From Methanolobus zinderi (GTDB lineage Archaea > Halobacteriota > Methanosarcinia > Methanosarcinales > Methanosarcinaceae): DNA of 64,000 nucleotides. Position numbers and translations under genes: made by a program. Of this stretch, positions 55,905 to 64,000 are shown piece by piece. Where the stretch lies: NCBI RefSeq assembly GCF_013388255.1, contig NZ_CP058215.1, forward strand, positions 1,550,001-1,614,000. Direction: 5' to 3'. The first letter of the stretch is position 1; each line of letters starts with the position of its first letter. Below the pieces are notes generated by a model. It saw nothing but the letters and a program-made list of their open reading frames with translations, was not told the origin of the DNA and searched no databases.

Positions 55905-57527
55905 ATGTACGCAATTGCATTAGATGTGGGAACCAGCGGCTTTAGGGCTCAATTGATCGATCTGAAAACAAAGAAAGTCGTTAAGACTTCAATGACAATG
56001 AAACATCCGTTGCCTGGAGGAAACGTAACCGACCATCTTGACTTTGCCATATCCATCGGGGAAGATGTGGCACACAGGATCATCATAGATGCCGTCGGAA
56101 AAATGATAGAAGGTTTTAATATAGATACATTGCAGATATCAAAGATGGCGGTCTGTGGTAACCCTATACAACTCTCACTTTTCCAGAATTCGGAAATACG
56201 TGATCTGGCCTATGCAGGGAGAAACATGCAAAAGAGACTGGGCATAGAGGAAATAAAACGAGATGCCCGGATGTTCAAGGCTACGGATATATTTCAGGGA
56301 ACTTTAAACCTTGATAATTGTGTGATAATCATTCCGCCTGCCATCGAGCATGAGATCGGTGCCGATGCACTTGCCATGATGGTGGAGACGGATTTTCTTG
56401 AACAGGAAGAACCAACTCTTGTAACAGACTACGGAACGAATGCTGAGATGGCTATAAAGATAGGCAGCAGGATAATCACAGGAAGCGCTGCTGCCGGACC
56501 GGCTATAGAGGGACAGGGAATAGATTGTGGTATGCTTGCCGGTCCCGGGGCCATCACGGATGTCAATCCGGAAGATGGTTTCTGGAGAATAACCGTACTT
56601 GACGAGAACATGGAAACTGTAAAAGGTCATCTTGTAGATCCGATAACCGGAACTATTCATGAAAAATCGGATATAGTGCCTGATGGTATTACAGGAACCG
56701 GTCTCATTTCCATATTGTCCCTTGCCATGGAAACAGGGATCGTAATCACCCCACCCAAGCTAAAATACGGAAAGATCGAACTGGGTGAGGGAATAGAGGT
56801 ATCGGAAGAAGATATAAAAGAAGCTGGCAAGGCCATAGGTGCCATAAGGGCTGCACAACTGACCCTGATACATGAATCCGGGATCGCCTATGAAGACCTT
56901 GAAAGCATGTATATGAGCGGTGCTTCCGGAACCTATGTGGATCCTGTGAAAGCAAGGAAAATTGGCTCATGTCCGGATTTTACAAAGAGAACAGTGCAAT
57001 TCGGGAACACATCCCTGGCTCTTGCAAGGGACATAGTCACTGAAAATGTGAAGCTTGACGTGCTGATCGAATTAGCAGGACATATAAAGGCAGATCATCT
57101 TATGATGGCAACCAGTGAAACCTTCAAAAGGTTCTACGCCTGTGAACTGGGATACTGGACAGAGGGTATGTCCATGGAGATGTACCGGAAACTTTTGAAG
57201 ATGTCGAAATTGCCTGAACTGCCAGCACCCATCGAATATCCGATTATTGAGAAAAGGGTCAGTAAAGATATCAGTGAGACCGGTTCAGGCAGAGTTGAAG
57301 TGATAGAGGACATAGGGGAAACTCTTGAGGAGATGGCAGTTGGGTGCATAATGTGCCATAAATGCGAAAAAGAATGTCCTGAGAAAGCAATATTCATAAA
57401 ATCAGACGGAAATTTCACTGCAGAGTACAATACTCTGAAATGTCTGGGGACGGCGTGCAAAAGATGTGTGAGTGTGTGTCCGGTGCATGCAATTGACTAC
57501 AAGGAAATAACGATTGCGGAAGAATGA
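55905..57527 (+). CDS. ramA: RamA-like corrinoid activation protein
   Basis: RamA reduces inactive Co(II) corrinoid proteins to Co(I) using ATP. The 540-residue protein has an N-terminal ASKHA-type LDVGTSGFRAQLIDL, TDYGTNAEMA and GSAAAGPAIEGQGI (DUF4445 region), and ends with two [4Fe-4S] motifs, CIMCHKCEKECPEKA and CLGTACKRCVSVCPVHA (about 485-530). Length matches RamA of Methanosarcina barkeri (about 60 kDa). GGGGG precedes ATG 55905, ten bases after the methyltransferase. Its place implies that the corrinoid protein encoded at 49155 is its client. Confidence 0.93.
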   Translation: MYAIALDVGTSGFRAQLIDLKTKKVVKTSMTMKHPLPGGNVTDHLDFAISIGEDVAHRIIIDAVGKMIEGFNIDTLQISKMAVCGNPIQLSLFQNSEIRDLAYAGRNMQKRLGIEEIKRDARMFKATDIFQGTLNLDNCVIIIPPAIEHEIGADALAMMVETDFLEQEEPTLVTDYGTNAEMAIKIGSRIITGSAAAGPAIEGQGIDCGMLAGPGAITDVNPEDGFWRITVLDENMETVKGHLVDPITGTIHEKSDIVPDGITGTGLISILSLAMETGIVITPPKLKYGKIELGEGIEVSEEDIKEAGKAIGAIRAAQLTLIHESGIAYEDLESMYMSGASGTYVDPVKARKIGSCPDFTKRTVQFGNTSLALARDIVTENVKLDVLIELAGHIKADHLMMATSETFKRFYACELGYWTEGMSMEMYRKLLKMSKLPELPAPIEYPIIEKRVSKDISETGSGRVEVIEDIGETLEEMAVGCIMCHKCEKECPEKAIFIKSDGNFTAEYNTLKCLGTACKRCVSVCPVHAIDYKEITIAEE

Positions 57528-57565
57528 CATTTCAGGTCTTTCGACATAAACTACGGGAGGATTCG

Positions 57566-57880
57566 ATGACAGAAGTAAGAGTAAATTCCAGGATATGTGG
57601 ATTCACACATATAGTCAGGGGAAAAAGAGATGGTAAAAAGATAATTGTTGACATTGATACACCATGTGAGAAAATCAAGAAAATGTCTCATCTGGAAGTC
57701 GACATGATGGATCTATTTGATATAAAAGATAATCTTGTGATGGAAAAGGCCAAAGAGGCAAGATGTACCCCCACATGCCTTGTACCCTGCGCAGTGATGC
57801 ACGTTTGTTGCATAGAGGCAGATTTTATGTCGGATACCCTTGCCAAGGAAACAGGAAGTATCAGTATAGATTTCCTATAA
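57566..57880 (+). CDS. Small cysteine-rich protein of the RamA operon
   Basis: The 104-residue protein opens MTEVRVNSRICGFTHIVRGKRDGKKIIVDIDTPCEKIKKMS and has a C-terminal run of cysteines (CTPTCLVPCAVMHVCCIEAD). It resembles small proteins found next to RamA-like genes (I recall the label DUF6951, not checked). GGGAGG precedes ATG 57566; the frame is open to 57524. Cys grouping suggests metal or Fe-S binding, perhaps an electron or corrinoid handling role; this is inference. Confidence 0.75.
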   Translation: MTEVRVNSRICGFTHIVRGKRDGKKIIVDIDTPCEKIKKMSHLEVDMMDLFDIKDNLVMEKAKEARCTPTCLVPCAVMHVCCIEADFMSDTLAKETGSISIDFL

Positions 57881-57883
57881 CCG

Positions 57884-57897
57884 ATTTTCTTTTTTAA
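57884..57897 (+). terminator. T-rich terminator after the RamA operon
   Basis: TTTTCTTTTTTAAT-like sequence just after the stop at 57880, preceded by an AGGAA...TTCCT pairing, fits an archaeal oligo-T terminator. The following methyltransferase would then be separately transcribed. Confidence 0.4.
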
Positions 57898-57965
57898 TAT
57901 AAGAATCATTTTAAGAATTAGTCTTCAAATACACCAAATAAAGATTATTAAAAGGATGGTATTAC

Positions 57966-59012
57966 ATTAGCGAATCAAAATCGGATATCTATAACAAATT
58001 TCAGGACATACTTGATGGAAAAAAAACAGGCACTCCTCTTGTGGGTACGGCCACCACATCAGCAACAATTGACCTGATGGATGTTTCCGGAGCAAGCAGA
58101 CCAGAAGCTGACAGGGATCCGGAAAAAATGGCAAAACTTGCATCTTCTTTACACACGGATGCAAAGTTTGAGCTCATACGTATCCCATTTGATGTGACAG
58201 TGATCGGAGAGGCACTTGGCTGCCAGATCGATTTCGGCACAAAGGCAAGAACGCCATCGGTAATAACCCACCCATTTGAAGATAATCCTGAGGATGTTGA
58301 AATACCCGGTGATCTGCTGGAGAGGGGAAGAATACCTGTTGTGATGGAAGCAATTTCCCTTCTTAAAAAGGATCCCGGATTACAGGTGCCTTTAGTTGCA
58401 GGTATTGAAGGTCCTGCTGATCTTGCGTCTTATCTCTGGGGGATCAGATCTTTCTTAAAATCAACTATCAAGAAACCTGAAATTGCAAAGGATATAATCG
58501 AAAAATGCATCGATGCCTGTATAATTTCTGCCAACGCTTATCTTCGTTCAAGTGCAGATGCGGTTGTGGTCGCGGATGCTCTGTCCTCTCCCGAGATGAT
58601 GGGACCTGACGCATTCAGGCAAATTGTAAAACCTGCACTGATCAGATTTAATAAGAGTATAAAAGGCCATAGTATCCTCCATGTATGCGGGGAAACGGAT
58701 AGTATTATACCGGACATGCTTGAATGTGGTTTTAGTGCTATAAGTGTCGAAGAAAATGTGAAGGATCTCAAATATGTGATCGATCTTGCACACAGGAACA
58801 ATACGGCGGTTATCGGAAATATTTCGACCGCGGACACACTTTATCGAAAGACACCGGAAGATGTAAGAAAAGAAGCCTTTAGGTGTCTGGATACAAATAT
58901 CGATATACTTGCTCCCGGATGCGGTCTGGCACCTGAGACGCCATTGGAGAATCTTCTGGCTATGGTCGAGGCAAGGGACGAATATGTTTCAAATTCAGAA
59001 GGTACCCTCTGA
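57966..59012 (+). CDS. Zinc methyltransferase, MtaA/MtbA-like, apparently with AUU start
   Basis: This UROD-fold methyltransferase has zinc ligands His239, Cys241 (ILHVCGETD) and Cys319 (LAPGCGLAPETP), and PLVGTATTSATIDLMDVSGA, as in MtaA. The family N-terminal helix (KFQDILDGKKTGTP) is encoded upstream of GTG 58041, but no ATG, GTG or TTG lies in frame before the stop at 57939. ATT 57966 sits about 6 bases after GGATGGT, so translation probably starts at AUU (348 residues), or an ATG has mutated. Starting at 58041 would drop the helix. It probably makes methyl-coenzyme M. Confidence 0.8.
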   Translation: MSESKSDIYNKFQDILDGKKTGTPLVGTATTSATIDLMDVSGASRPEADRDPEKMAKLASSLHTDAKFELIRIPFDVTVIGEALGCQIDFGTKARTPSVITHPFEDNPEDVEIPGDLLERGRIPVVMEAISLLKKDPGLQVPLVAGIEGPADLASYLWGIRSFLKSTIKKPEIAKDIIEKCIDACIISANAYLRSSADAVVVADALSSPEMMGPDAFRQIVKPALIRFNKSIKGHSILHVCGETDSIIPDMLECGFSAISVEENVKDLKYVIDLAHRNNTAVIGNISTADTLYRKTPEDVRKEAFRCLDTNIDILAPGCGLAPETPLENLLAMVEARDEYVSNSEGTL

Positions 59013-59211
59013 ATCCCAGAAGTATTCAGTATAATAGCTCAATGTAGTAAGATACGCTAATTTGCCTGTCTTCGGGGTTCATCAGGGCAAACAATTTATG
59101 TACCGTTGAATCCTTTTGTCAATTCGTTTAATTCAAAGCTTATCATTTACCTATAATACAGTTAATATTACATAGGTAATTGTAAGAAGAAAGTATTTCG
59201 GAGTTAGAGAG

Positions 59212-59565
59212 ATGCCCAATTATCATGTTATACTTGAAGCCGCCTGGTTGGTAAGAGATGTAAAAACAGCCGATGATGCCATTGGTGTTGCTATTTCGGA
59301 GGCAGGAAAGCGCCTGAACCCTAAGCTCGATTACGTTGAAGTGGATATCGGAACCACTTTCTGTCCTTCCTGCAGTGCCCCCTTCTCAAGCGTGTTCCTT
59401 GCAGCAAATACAGCCATTGTAGGACTGGTCCTTGAAATGAAGGTATTTGATGCTGAAAGTGATGAGCATGCCGCAAGGATAGCAAAATCCGTTATCGGAA
59501 GAGCACTCAGGGATGTACCCCTGGATGTAGTGGATGTACAGCCATTCGATGAGGAATCGATTTAA
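59212..59565 (+). CDS. UPF0212/DUF555 family protein
   Basis: This 117-residue archaeal protein begins [36 protein letters not shown] and carries FCPSCSAPF, a small zinc-like Cys pair. It is conserved in methanogens and uncharacterised. GGAG lies upstream of ATG 59212. The following kinase gene starts 26 bp on. Confidence 0.88.
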   Translation: MPNYHVILEAAWLVRDVKTADDAIGVAISEAGKRLNPKLDYVEVDIGTTFCPSCSAPFSSVFLAANTAIVGLVLEMKVFDAESDEHAARIAKSVIGRALRDVPLDVVDVQPFDEESI

Positions 59566-59591
59566 AGCGAAACAAGCTTAAAGTGATTCAC

Positions 59592-60491
59592 ATGGACAGA
59601 GTTATCTCGGTCGTCGGACACGCTGCCATTGATCTTCTTTTTGATGTTGAGAACATAGCTGTGCACAACGAGTCGCAGCCAATCATCGAGTATCATGAAT
59701 ACTATGGCGGAGGAGCTGCGAATATAGCCATGGGAATCGCCAGACTTGCCGGCAACTGCCAGCTAATTGCAGCAGTCGGAGGAGACTTTGCTTCCTCTGG
59801 ATACGAAGCCGAACTGGAAGACCAGGGAGTCGACCTCTCGCTGCTCTACAGATTCGAAGAGGAGAAGAGCACCAGAGCATTTGTATTTACTGACAGGGAA
59901 CACCACCAGAGTACATATTTCGACTGGGGTGCCTCAAAGCACCTCCAGGAACTCGATCCTCCGGCAGTAGATTTTGCACATCTAGCTACATCGGATTCAA
60001 CCTTTAATGCAAGGATAGCAAAAAAAGCAGGTTTTGTCTCATTTGACCCCGGACAGGATCTTGTGACCTATTCCAGAGAGAATCTTGAGAGCATACTTGA
60101 GAACACAAACATACTTTTCACGAACAAGCATGAGATAGAGCGCGTCTGCGACATGACCGGGAAATGTTTTGATGACATACTCGAAATGATCGAGACAGTC
60201 ATAGTCACATACGATGCAAAAGGCAGTATTATCCACCACGGCGGGGAGAGTATCTCTATTCCGGTAGTGTCCGTAAATGCAGTGGACCCCACCGGAGCAG
60301 GCGATGCTTACAGGGCAGGCTTCCTGTTAGCATATACGCGCAATTATCCTCTCGAGATCTGTGGTAAAACAGGTGCAACTGTAGCGTCCTTTGCGGTACA
60401 GAGCATTGGTTGTCAGACCGACCTGCCAACCTGGGATGAGATGGAGAAAAGGTACGAAGACCATTTTGGAGAAGCTATTCCCACGCTCTGA
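59592..60491 (+). CDS. PfkB-family carbohydrate/nucleoside kinase
   Basis: In 299 residues, the ribokinase-fold signatures are YYGGGAANIAMGIARL near the N-terminus and VDPTGAGDAYRAGFLLAY with catalytic Asp near the C-terminus. Archaeal relatives include nucleoside kinases and phosphosugar kinases; the substrate is not clear. ATG 59592 has GTGAT just upstream; GTG 59583 is an alternative. Confidence 0.9.
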   Translation: MDRVISVVGHAAIDLLFDVENIAVHNESQPIIEYHEYYGGGAANIAMGIARLAGNCQLIAAVGGDFASSGYEAELEDQGVDLSLLYRFEEEKSTRAFVFTDREHHQSTYFDWGASKHLQELDPPAVDFAHLATSDSTFNARIAKKAGFVSFDPGQDLVTYSRENLESILENTNILFTNKHEIERVCDMTGKCFDDILEMIETVIVTYDAKGSIIHHGGESISIPVVSVNAVDPTGAGDAYRAGFLLAYTRNYPLEICGKTGATVASFAVQSIGCQTDLPTWDEMEKRYEDHFGEAIPTL

Positions 60492-60506
60492 GAACCGGAC
60501 TTTACT

Positions 60507-61751
60507 TTAAATCCTTTCTGACTGTAAAATGTGTTTATTAGGGGTAGTATTACTCGAATTCACGGGAAGCCTGAACATGAACTTGCTGCCTTTACCGGGT
60601 TCACTCTCAACTGATATCTCGCCGTCCTGCATTTCAACAAACCTTTTCACAAGTGATAAACCAAGACCTGTACCGGCATATTTTCTTGAAAGTTTGGAGT
60701 CTATCTGATGGAAAGGAATGAACAACTTATCCATATCATCAGCCGAGATACCTATACCCGTATCAATAACAGAGAATTCGGCCATATTATCCCTTAAATG
60801 TGCTTTCAGTGCAACATTGCCACCATCGGGAGTGAATTTTATAGCATTGCTGGAAAGGTTCAGCAATATCTGTCTCAAGAGAAAACTATCAGCATACAGT
60901 GAAAACGTTTCAGGAACAATGGAGACATTAAGCTCAATATCTTTTTTCTTTGCAAGAGAGGAAATGTCATCCAAAACGCTCTCGAACACTTCATTGACGT
61001 CAACCTCCCCGTAATTAACTTCGATCTCTCCTGATTCTATATTTGAGACGTCAAGAATATCATTTATCAATTTCAATAGACGGGTACCACTGAGGGATAT
61101 ATTCTCCAGGAATTTTCTGTGCCGGTCATCAAGTATATCAGTTGTTTCCTCAAGCAATACTTCCGAATAACCGTTCACAGAGTTTAGGGGAGTGCGGAGT
61201 TCGTGGCTCATGTTTGCAAGGAACTCACTCTTGACCCTGTTTGCTTCCTCAGCGAGAAGCATCGCATCTATTGTAGCCCTTTCAGCCTCTTTCCGTTCAG
61301 TGATGTCATCCAGATAAACGATAACTTTTTTCTCATTCTGAAAATCCACGTATACGGTAGAGATTATGAAATCCCTGTTCGAAACAATATTGTTCCTGGT
61401 GAAGACCTCAATGGCCCCTTCAGCCTTATAATGATCAGAGCCCGTGCTAACAGTATTGGTAATGGTAGTACGGACAGGACAGGAGGCACAGCTGGAGGTC
61501 GTGCCACATCCATCGTCTTCGGCTGCATGAACACATGAGAAGATATCACCTGCCATCATCCCGAGAATTCTTTCAGGATCCTTGCCAATGGATTCAATCC
61601 CGATCCTGTTGATCCGCTCTACCCGACATTCCGAATCAACTAACAACATGATCGTGGGGGCATTTTCAAAAGCCACATCCAGCATTTTTTGCTGTTTTGA
61701 CTCATTACTACCTGTTTTTGGAGGTTTTATGAAATGACATCTTTCAGACAT
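60507..61751 (-). CDS. PAS-domain sensor histidine kinase
   Basis: The 414-residue soluble kinase has a PAS domain (about 28-150) containing a Cys cluster (CVHAAEDDGCG then CASCPVR), a classical HisKA box SHELRTPLNSV with phosphoacceptor His, and HATPase motifs NLSSNAIKFTPDGG, DTGIGIS and GTGLGLSLVKRF. No membrane segments. The Cys cluster may sense redox or bind a metal. No response regulator gene is nearby. Confidence 0.92.
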   Translation of the reverse strand: MSERCHFIKPPKTGSNESKQQKMLDVAFENAPTIMLLVDSECRVERINRIGIESIGKDPERILGMMAGDIFSCVHAAEDDGCGTTSSCASCPVRTTITNTVSTGSDHYKAEGAIEVFTRNNIVSNRDFIISTVYVDFQNEKKVIVYLDDITERKEAERATIDAMLLAEEANRVKSEFLANMSHELRTPLNSVNGYSEVLLEETTDILDDRHRKFLENISLSGTRLLKLINDILDVSNIESGEIEVNYGEVDVNEVFESVLDDISSLAKKKDIELNVSIVPETFSLYADSFLLRQILLNLSSNAIKFTPDGGNVALKAHLRDNMAEFSVIDTGIGISADDMDKLFIPFHQIDSKLSRKYAGTGLGLSLVKRFVEMQDGEISVESEPGKGSKFMFRLPVNSSNTTPNKHILQSERI

Positions 61752-61893
61752 ATGTGAACCGCTATTTTGTTTTGATTTAATCTTTCAGCGAGATGAGCAA
61801 TTATATAATAAACAATAGAATATAATTATTTCTGCTTTTTCTTATGACGATATAGTTCTGTGAGGAAACTATAATTAGTTAAAAAACAAAGAG

Positions 61894-61903
61894 TTTTTAT
61901 ATA
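61894..61903 (+). promoter_or_regulatory. TATA element of the secretion ATPase gene
   Basis: TTTTTATATA lies about 25-30 bases before ATG 61926 with no ribosome site, consistent with a leaderless mRNA. Confidence 0.4.
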
Positions 61904-61925
61904 TTCTCATATATAATAATCTTCA

Positions 61926-63626
61926 ATGAGTCAGGAGTCAGACAAATCCGGATCAGAATTGGCACTACCAGAGACAGAAAATCACGATATCCGGGAAACC
62001 AGAACAGAAGAAACAAAGCCTATCAAATCATTGCATCGATATCTGTGGGAGCAGATATCCACTCTCGGAAAGAAGAGAACCGAACTTCCTGCTTATGACC
62101 CTCAACTGCACGGACCTCTTGTTGAGTTCGAAATACCTCAGGGTTATGAGGAAATCGAGAGGTACTGGGTCAATGAGCCCTATTCTTTTGTGACCGTTCT
62201 TGAAAAGAGAAGTGTATTCCATTATTTTGTGGTTGAACCTGAACTCACTCTTTATGAAAGGGACATACTTGAAAGAATATATGATGACCTGAGGGACATT
62301 CTAAGTCTTGGAGGAATCGGCTCTAAAAAGGACAAGGAAGAAGTATTGGTAGAGCAGACACTCACACTTCTCAGCAGGTATCACGCCAACCTTGAGTATA
62401 GTTCCATCTACAGGATATTATATTATCTTAAACGTAACTTTCTTGGCAGCGACAGGCTGCACTCACTGATGCTTGACCCGGATATCGAGGACATATCATG
62501 TGACGGAGTCGACATCCCGGTTTTCCTGTATCATAATAAATATCGAAATATCAAAACAAATATCTCCTTTGGCGAGGAGGAACTCAACTCCCTGGTGATC
62601 AAGCTCTGCCAGAAAAGCGGCAAACACATCTCAATAAGCGATCCCATGGTGGATGCAACACTTCCGGATGGTTCTAGGCTTCAGGCAACCCTTGGCAAGG
62701 AGGTTACCACAAGGGGGAGCTCCTTTACCATCCGCAAGTTCCGGGGAGACCCCATCACCGCCATCGACCTTATCGATTTTAACACATGCAGCGTAGAAAT
62801 GATCGCCTATTTCTGGCTTGCCATAGAAAACGGCAATTGCGCCATCTTTGCAGGAGGAACCGCATCTGGTAAGACCTCCATGCTCAATGCGGTATCTCTT
62901 TTCATACCCCCTCTTTCAAAGGTAGTATCAATCGAGGATACACGCGAGCTGACCCTGCATCACGACAACTGGATCGCGGGTATCACGAGAAAATCACTCA
63001 GCTCCGGAAATACAGGGGAAGTCAACATGTACGACCTGCTGCGCTCAGCACTCAGGCAGCGTCCTGAGTACATCCTTGTGGGTGAGATTCGTGGTGAGGA
63101 GGCACTTACACTTTTCCAGGCAATATCCACGGGACATGCAACATATTCCACCATGCATGCCGGCGATGTGCAGACCGTTGTAAACAGGCTGGACAGCCCA
63201 CCACTGAACGTACCCCATGTGATGCTGCAGTCGCTGGATATCCTGAGCATACAGACACAGACCTTTGTCAATGACAGGCGCGTGAGGCGTACGCAGAGTA
63301 TCGTGGAACTCACAGGAATAGACGCAAAGACCGGCTATATCCGCATCAATGAACTATACCGCTGGGATCCTGCAACTGACACTTTCAAACGCAGCGGGGA
63401 TTCCTATGCCATAAATAAAATAATGCAGGCACGTGGATGGAACCGGGAGAAACTGATCTCAGAGCTGGAAACAAGAGAGCGCATACTTGAATATATGCGC
63501 AAGAAGGAAATGAGAGACTATGTCAGCATATCCCTTGTGGTCCAGGCATATACCGCCAACCCTGAAATGGTTCTGAAGGCAATAGACGACGATAACCTTG
63601 AGGAGATAATATCACAGGAATTCTGA
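61926..63626 (+). CDS. Type II/IV secretion or pilus assembly ATPase (GspE/TadA/FlaI-like)
   Basis: The 566-residue ATPase powers assembly of a pilus-like or secretion fibre. Walker A is AGGTASGKTSMLNA (about 315-328), Asp box SIEDTRELTL, Walker B YILVGEIRGEEALTLFQ and the His box STGHATYSTMHAGD. An N-terminal charged region precedes an N1-like domain (about 50-230). A membrane partner follows 10 bp downstream. Which fibre it builds cannot be told; no pilin gene is in view. Confidence 0.93.
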   Translation: MSQESDKSGSELALPETENHDIRETRTEETKPIKSLHRYLWEQISTLGKKRTELPAYDPQLHGPLVEFEIPQGYEEIERYWVNEPYSFVTVLEKRSVFHYFVVEPELTLYERDILERIYDDLRDILSLGGIGSKKDKEEVLVEQTLTLLSRYHANLEYSSIYRILYYLKRNFLGSDRLHSLMLDPDIEDISCDGVDIPVFLYHNKYRNIKTNISFGEEELNSLVIKLCQKSGKHISISDPMVDATLPDGSRLQATLGKEVTTRGSSFTIRKFRGDPITAIDLIDFNTCSVEMIAYFWLAIENGNCAIFAGGTASGKTSMLNAVSLFIPPLSKVVSIEDTRELTLHHDNWIAGITRKSLSSGNTGEVNMYDLLRSALRQRPEYILVGEIRGEEALTLFQAISTGHATYSTMHAGDVQTVVNRLDSPPLNVPHVMLQSLDILSIQTQTFVNDRRVRRTQSIVELTGIDAKTGYIRINELYRWDPATDTFKRSGDSYAINKIMQARGWNREKLISELETRERILEYMRKKEMRDYVSISLVVQAYTANPEMVLKAIDDDNLEEIISQEF

Positions 63627-63636
63627 AGGTGTATAC

Positions 63637-64000
63637 GTGAACGGATTTGATTATGTTGCACATCGGATCTTCGGAGAATATATCAGAGAGCGTATCGATG
63701 ATTTAGAGAGTACACGCATAATCCTCAGAAAGGCCAATATGGGCATGCTTGTGGAGCAATACATATCCCAGGCGTGTCTTGTATCAGCAATTACGGGCAT
63801 CCTTGCAGCACTTGTCGGAATTTTCATCGGGCTTTATTTCTTCAGGGACATTGCATTGTACAATATTGGTACATGGATCGTTCCCGCATGGATCAGTTCC
63901 AATTTTGCAAATATTTTTGCTTTACTTCTTTCCATTACATTCCTGGTGGTCGCTACATCGCTCACATACTATATTTTCATGTCAATTCCACAGGTACAGG
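63637..64000 (+). CDS. Type II secretion system F-domain membrane protein (cut by window end)
   Basis: About 121 codons are visible, starting at GTG 63637 with AAGGTG upstream: MNGFDYVAHRIFGEYIRERIDDLESTRIILRKANMGMLVEQYISQA, then two transmembrane segments. The opening, and the position right after the ATPase, match TadC/FlaJ/GspF-like platform proteins. The C-terminal part lies beyond the window. Confidence 0.83.
   Translation, partial: MNGFDYVAHRIFGEYIRERIDDLESTRIILRKANMGMLVEQYISQACLVSAITGILAALVGIFIGLYFFRDIALYNIGTWIVPAWISSNFANIFALLLSITFLVVATSLTYYIFMSIPQVQ

Overview
The window reads as chromosome from a methylotrophic, cytochrome-containing methanogen of the order Methanosarcinales, most likely Methanolobus or a close relative. 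The evidence is an HdrA-MvhD fusion with a polyferredoxin, tungsten-type formylmethanofuran dehydrogenase subunits, corrinoid methyltransferases with a RamA-type activator and Msr-type regulator, CcmABC cytochrome c maturation, thermosome, GatE, diphthine synthase, HerA, and a surface protein ending in a PGF-CTERM-like signal. Assignment to genus is a guess. I see no rRNA, tRNA, CRISPR array or recognisable transposase.

Layout. 1-4.6 kb is an AT-rich accessory patch: a partial cysteine hydrolase, two convergent DUF234-type ATPases whose first codons lie in shared repeat boxes, two solo copies of those boxes, and an HNH nuclease. 4.7-13.3 kb holds argG, carAB, a secreted six-bladed propeller and gatE. 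13.4-22.2 kb is redox and energy metabolism: hdrA-mvhD plus polyferredoxin, then hybrid cluster protein with a cupin, then a thioredoxin-reductase-like protein, a ferredoxin, fwdB and fwdD. 22.2-30.8 kb is mostly envelope proteins, including a 1518-residue PKD/propeller adhesin, and a small regulator. 30.8-45.3 kb mixes housekeeping genes with ccmABC, an old yellow enzyme homologue, thermosome, dphB, herA and a 38-residue membrane protein.

45.4-59.0 kb is the most interesting part: a PAS/GAF sensor kinase, an Msr-type regulator, a fused corrinoid/zinc methyltransferase, then an operon of a hydantoinase/oxoprolinase-like protein, a divergent group II chaperonin, a second zinc methyltransferase, a RamA-like corrinoid activator and a small Cys-rich protein, followed by a third methyltransferase that seems to start at AUU. 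The set suggests a complete methyl-group utilisation module with its own sensing, activation and probably folding or assembly machinery; its substrate cannot be read from sequence. The noncoding DNA here is rich in operator-like repeats and RNA hairpins.

59.2-64 kb holds a UPF0212 protein, a PfkB kinase, another histidine kinase, and the start of a type II/IV secretion or pilus operon cut by the window end.
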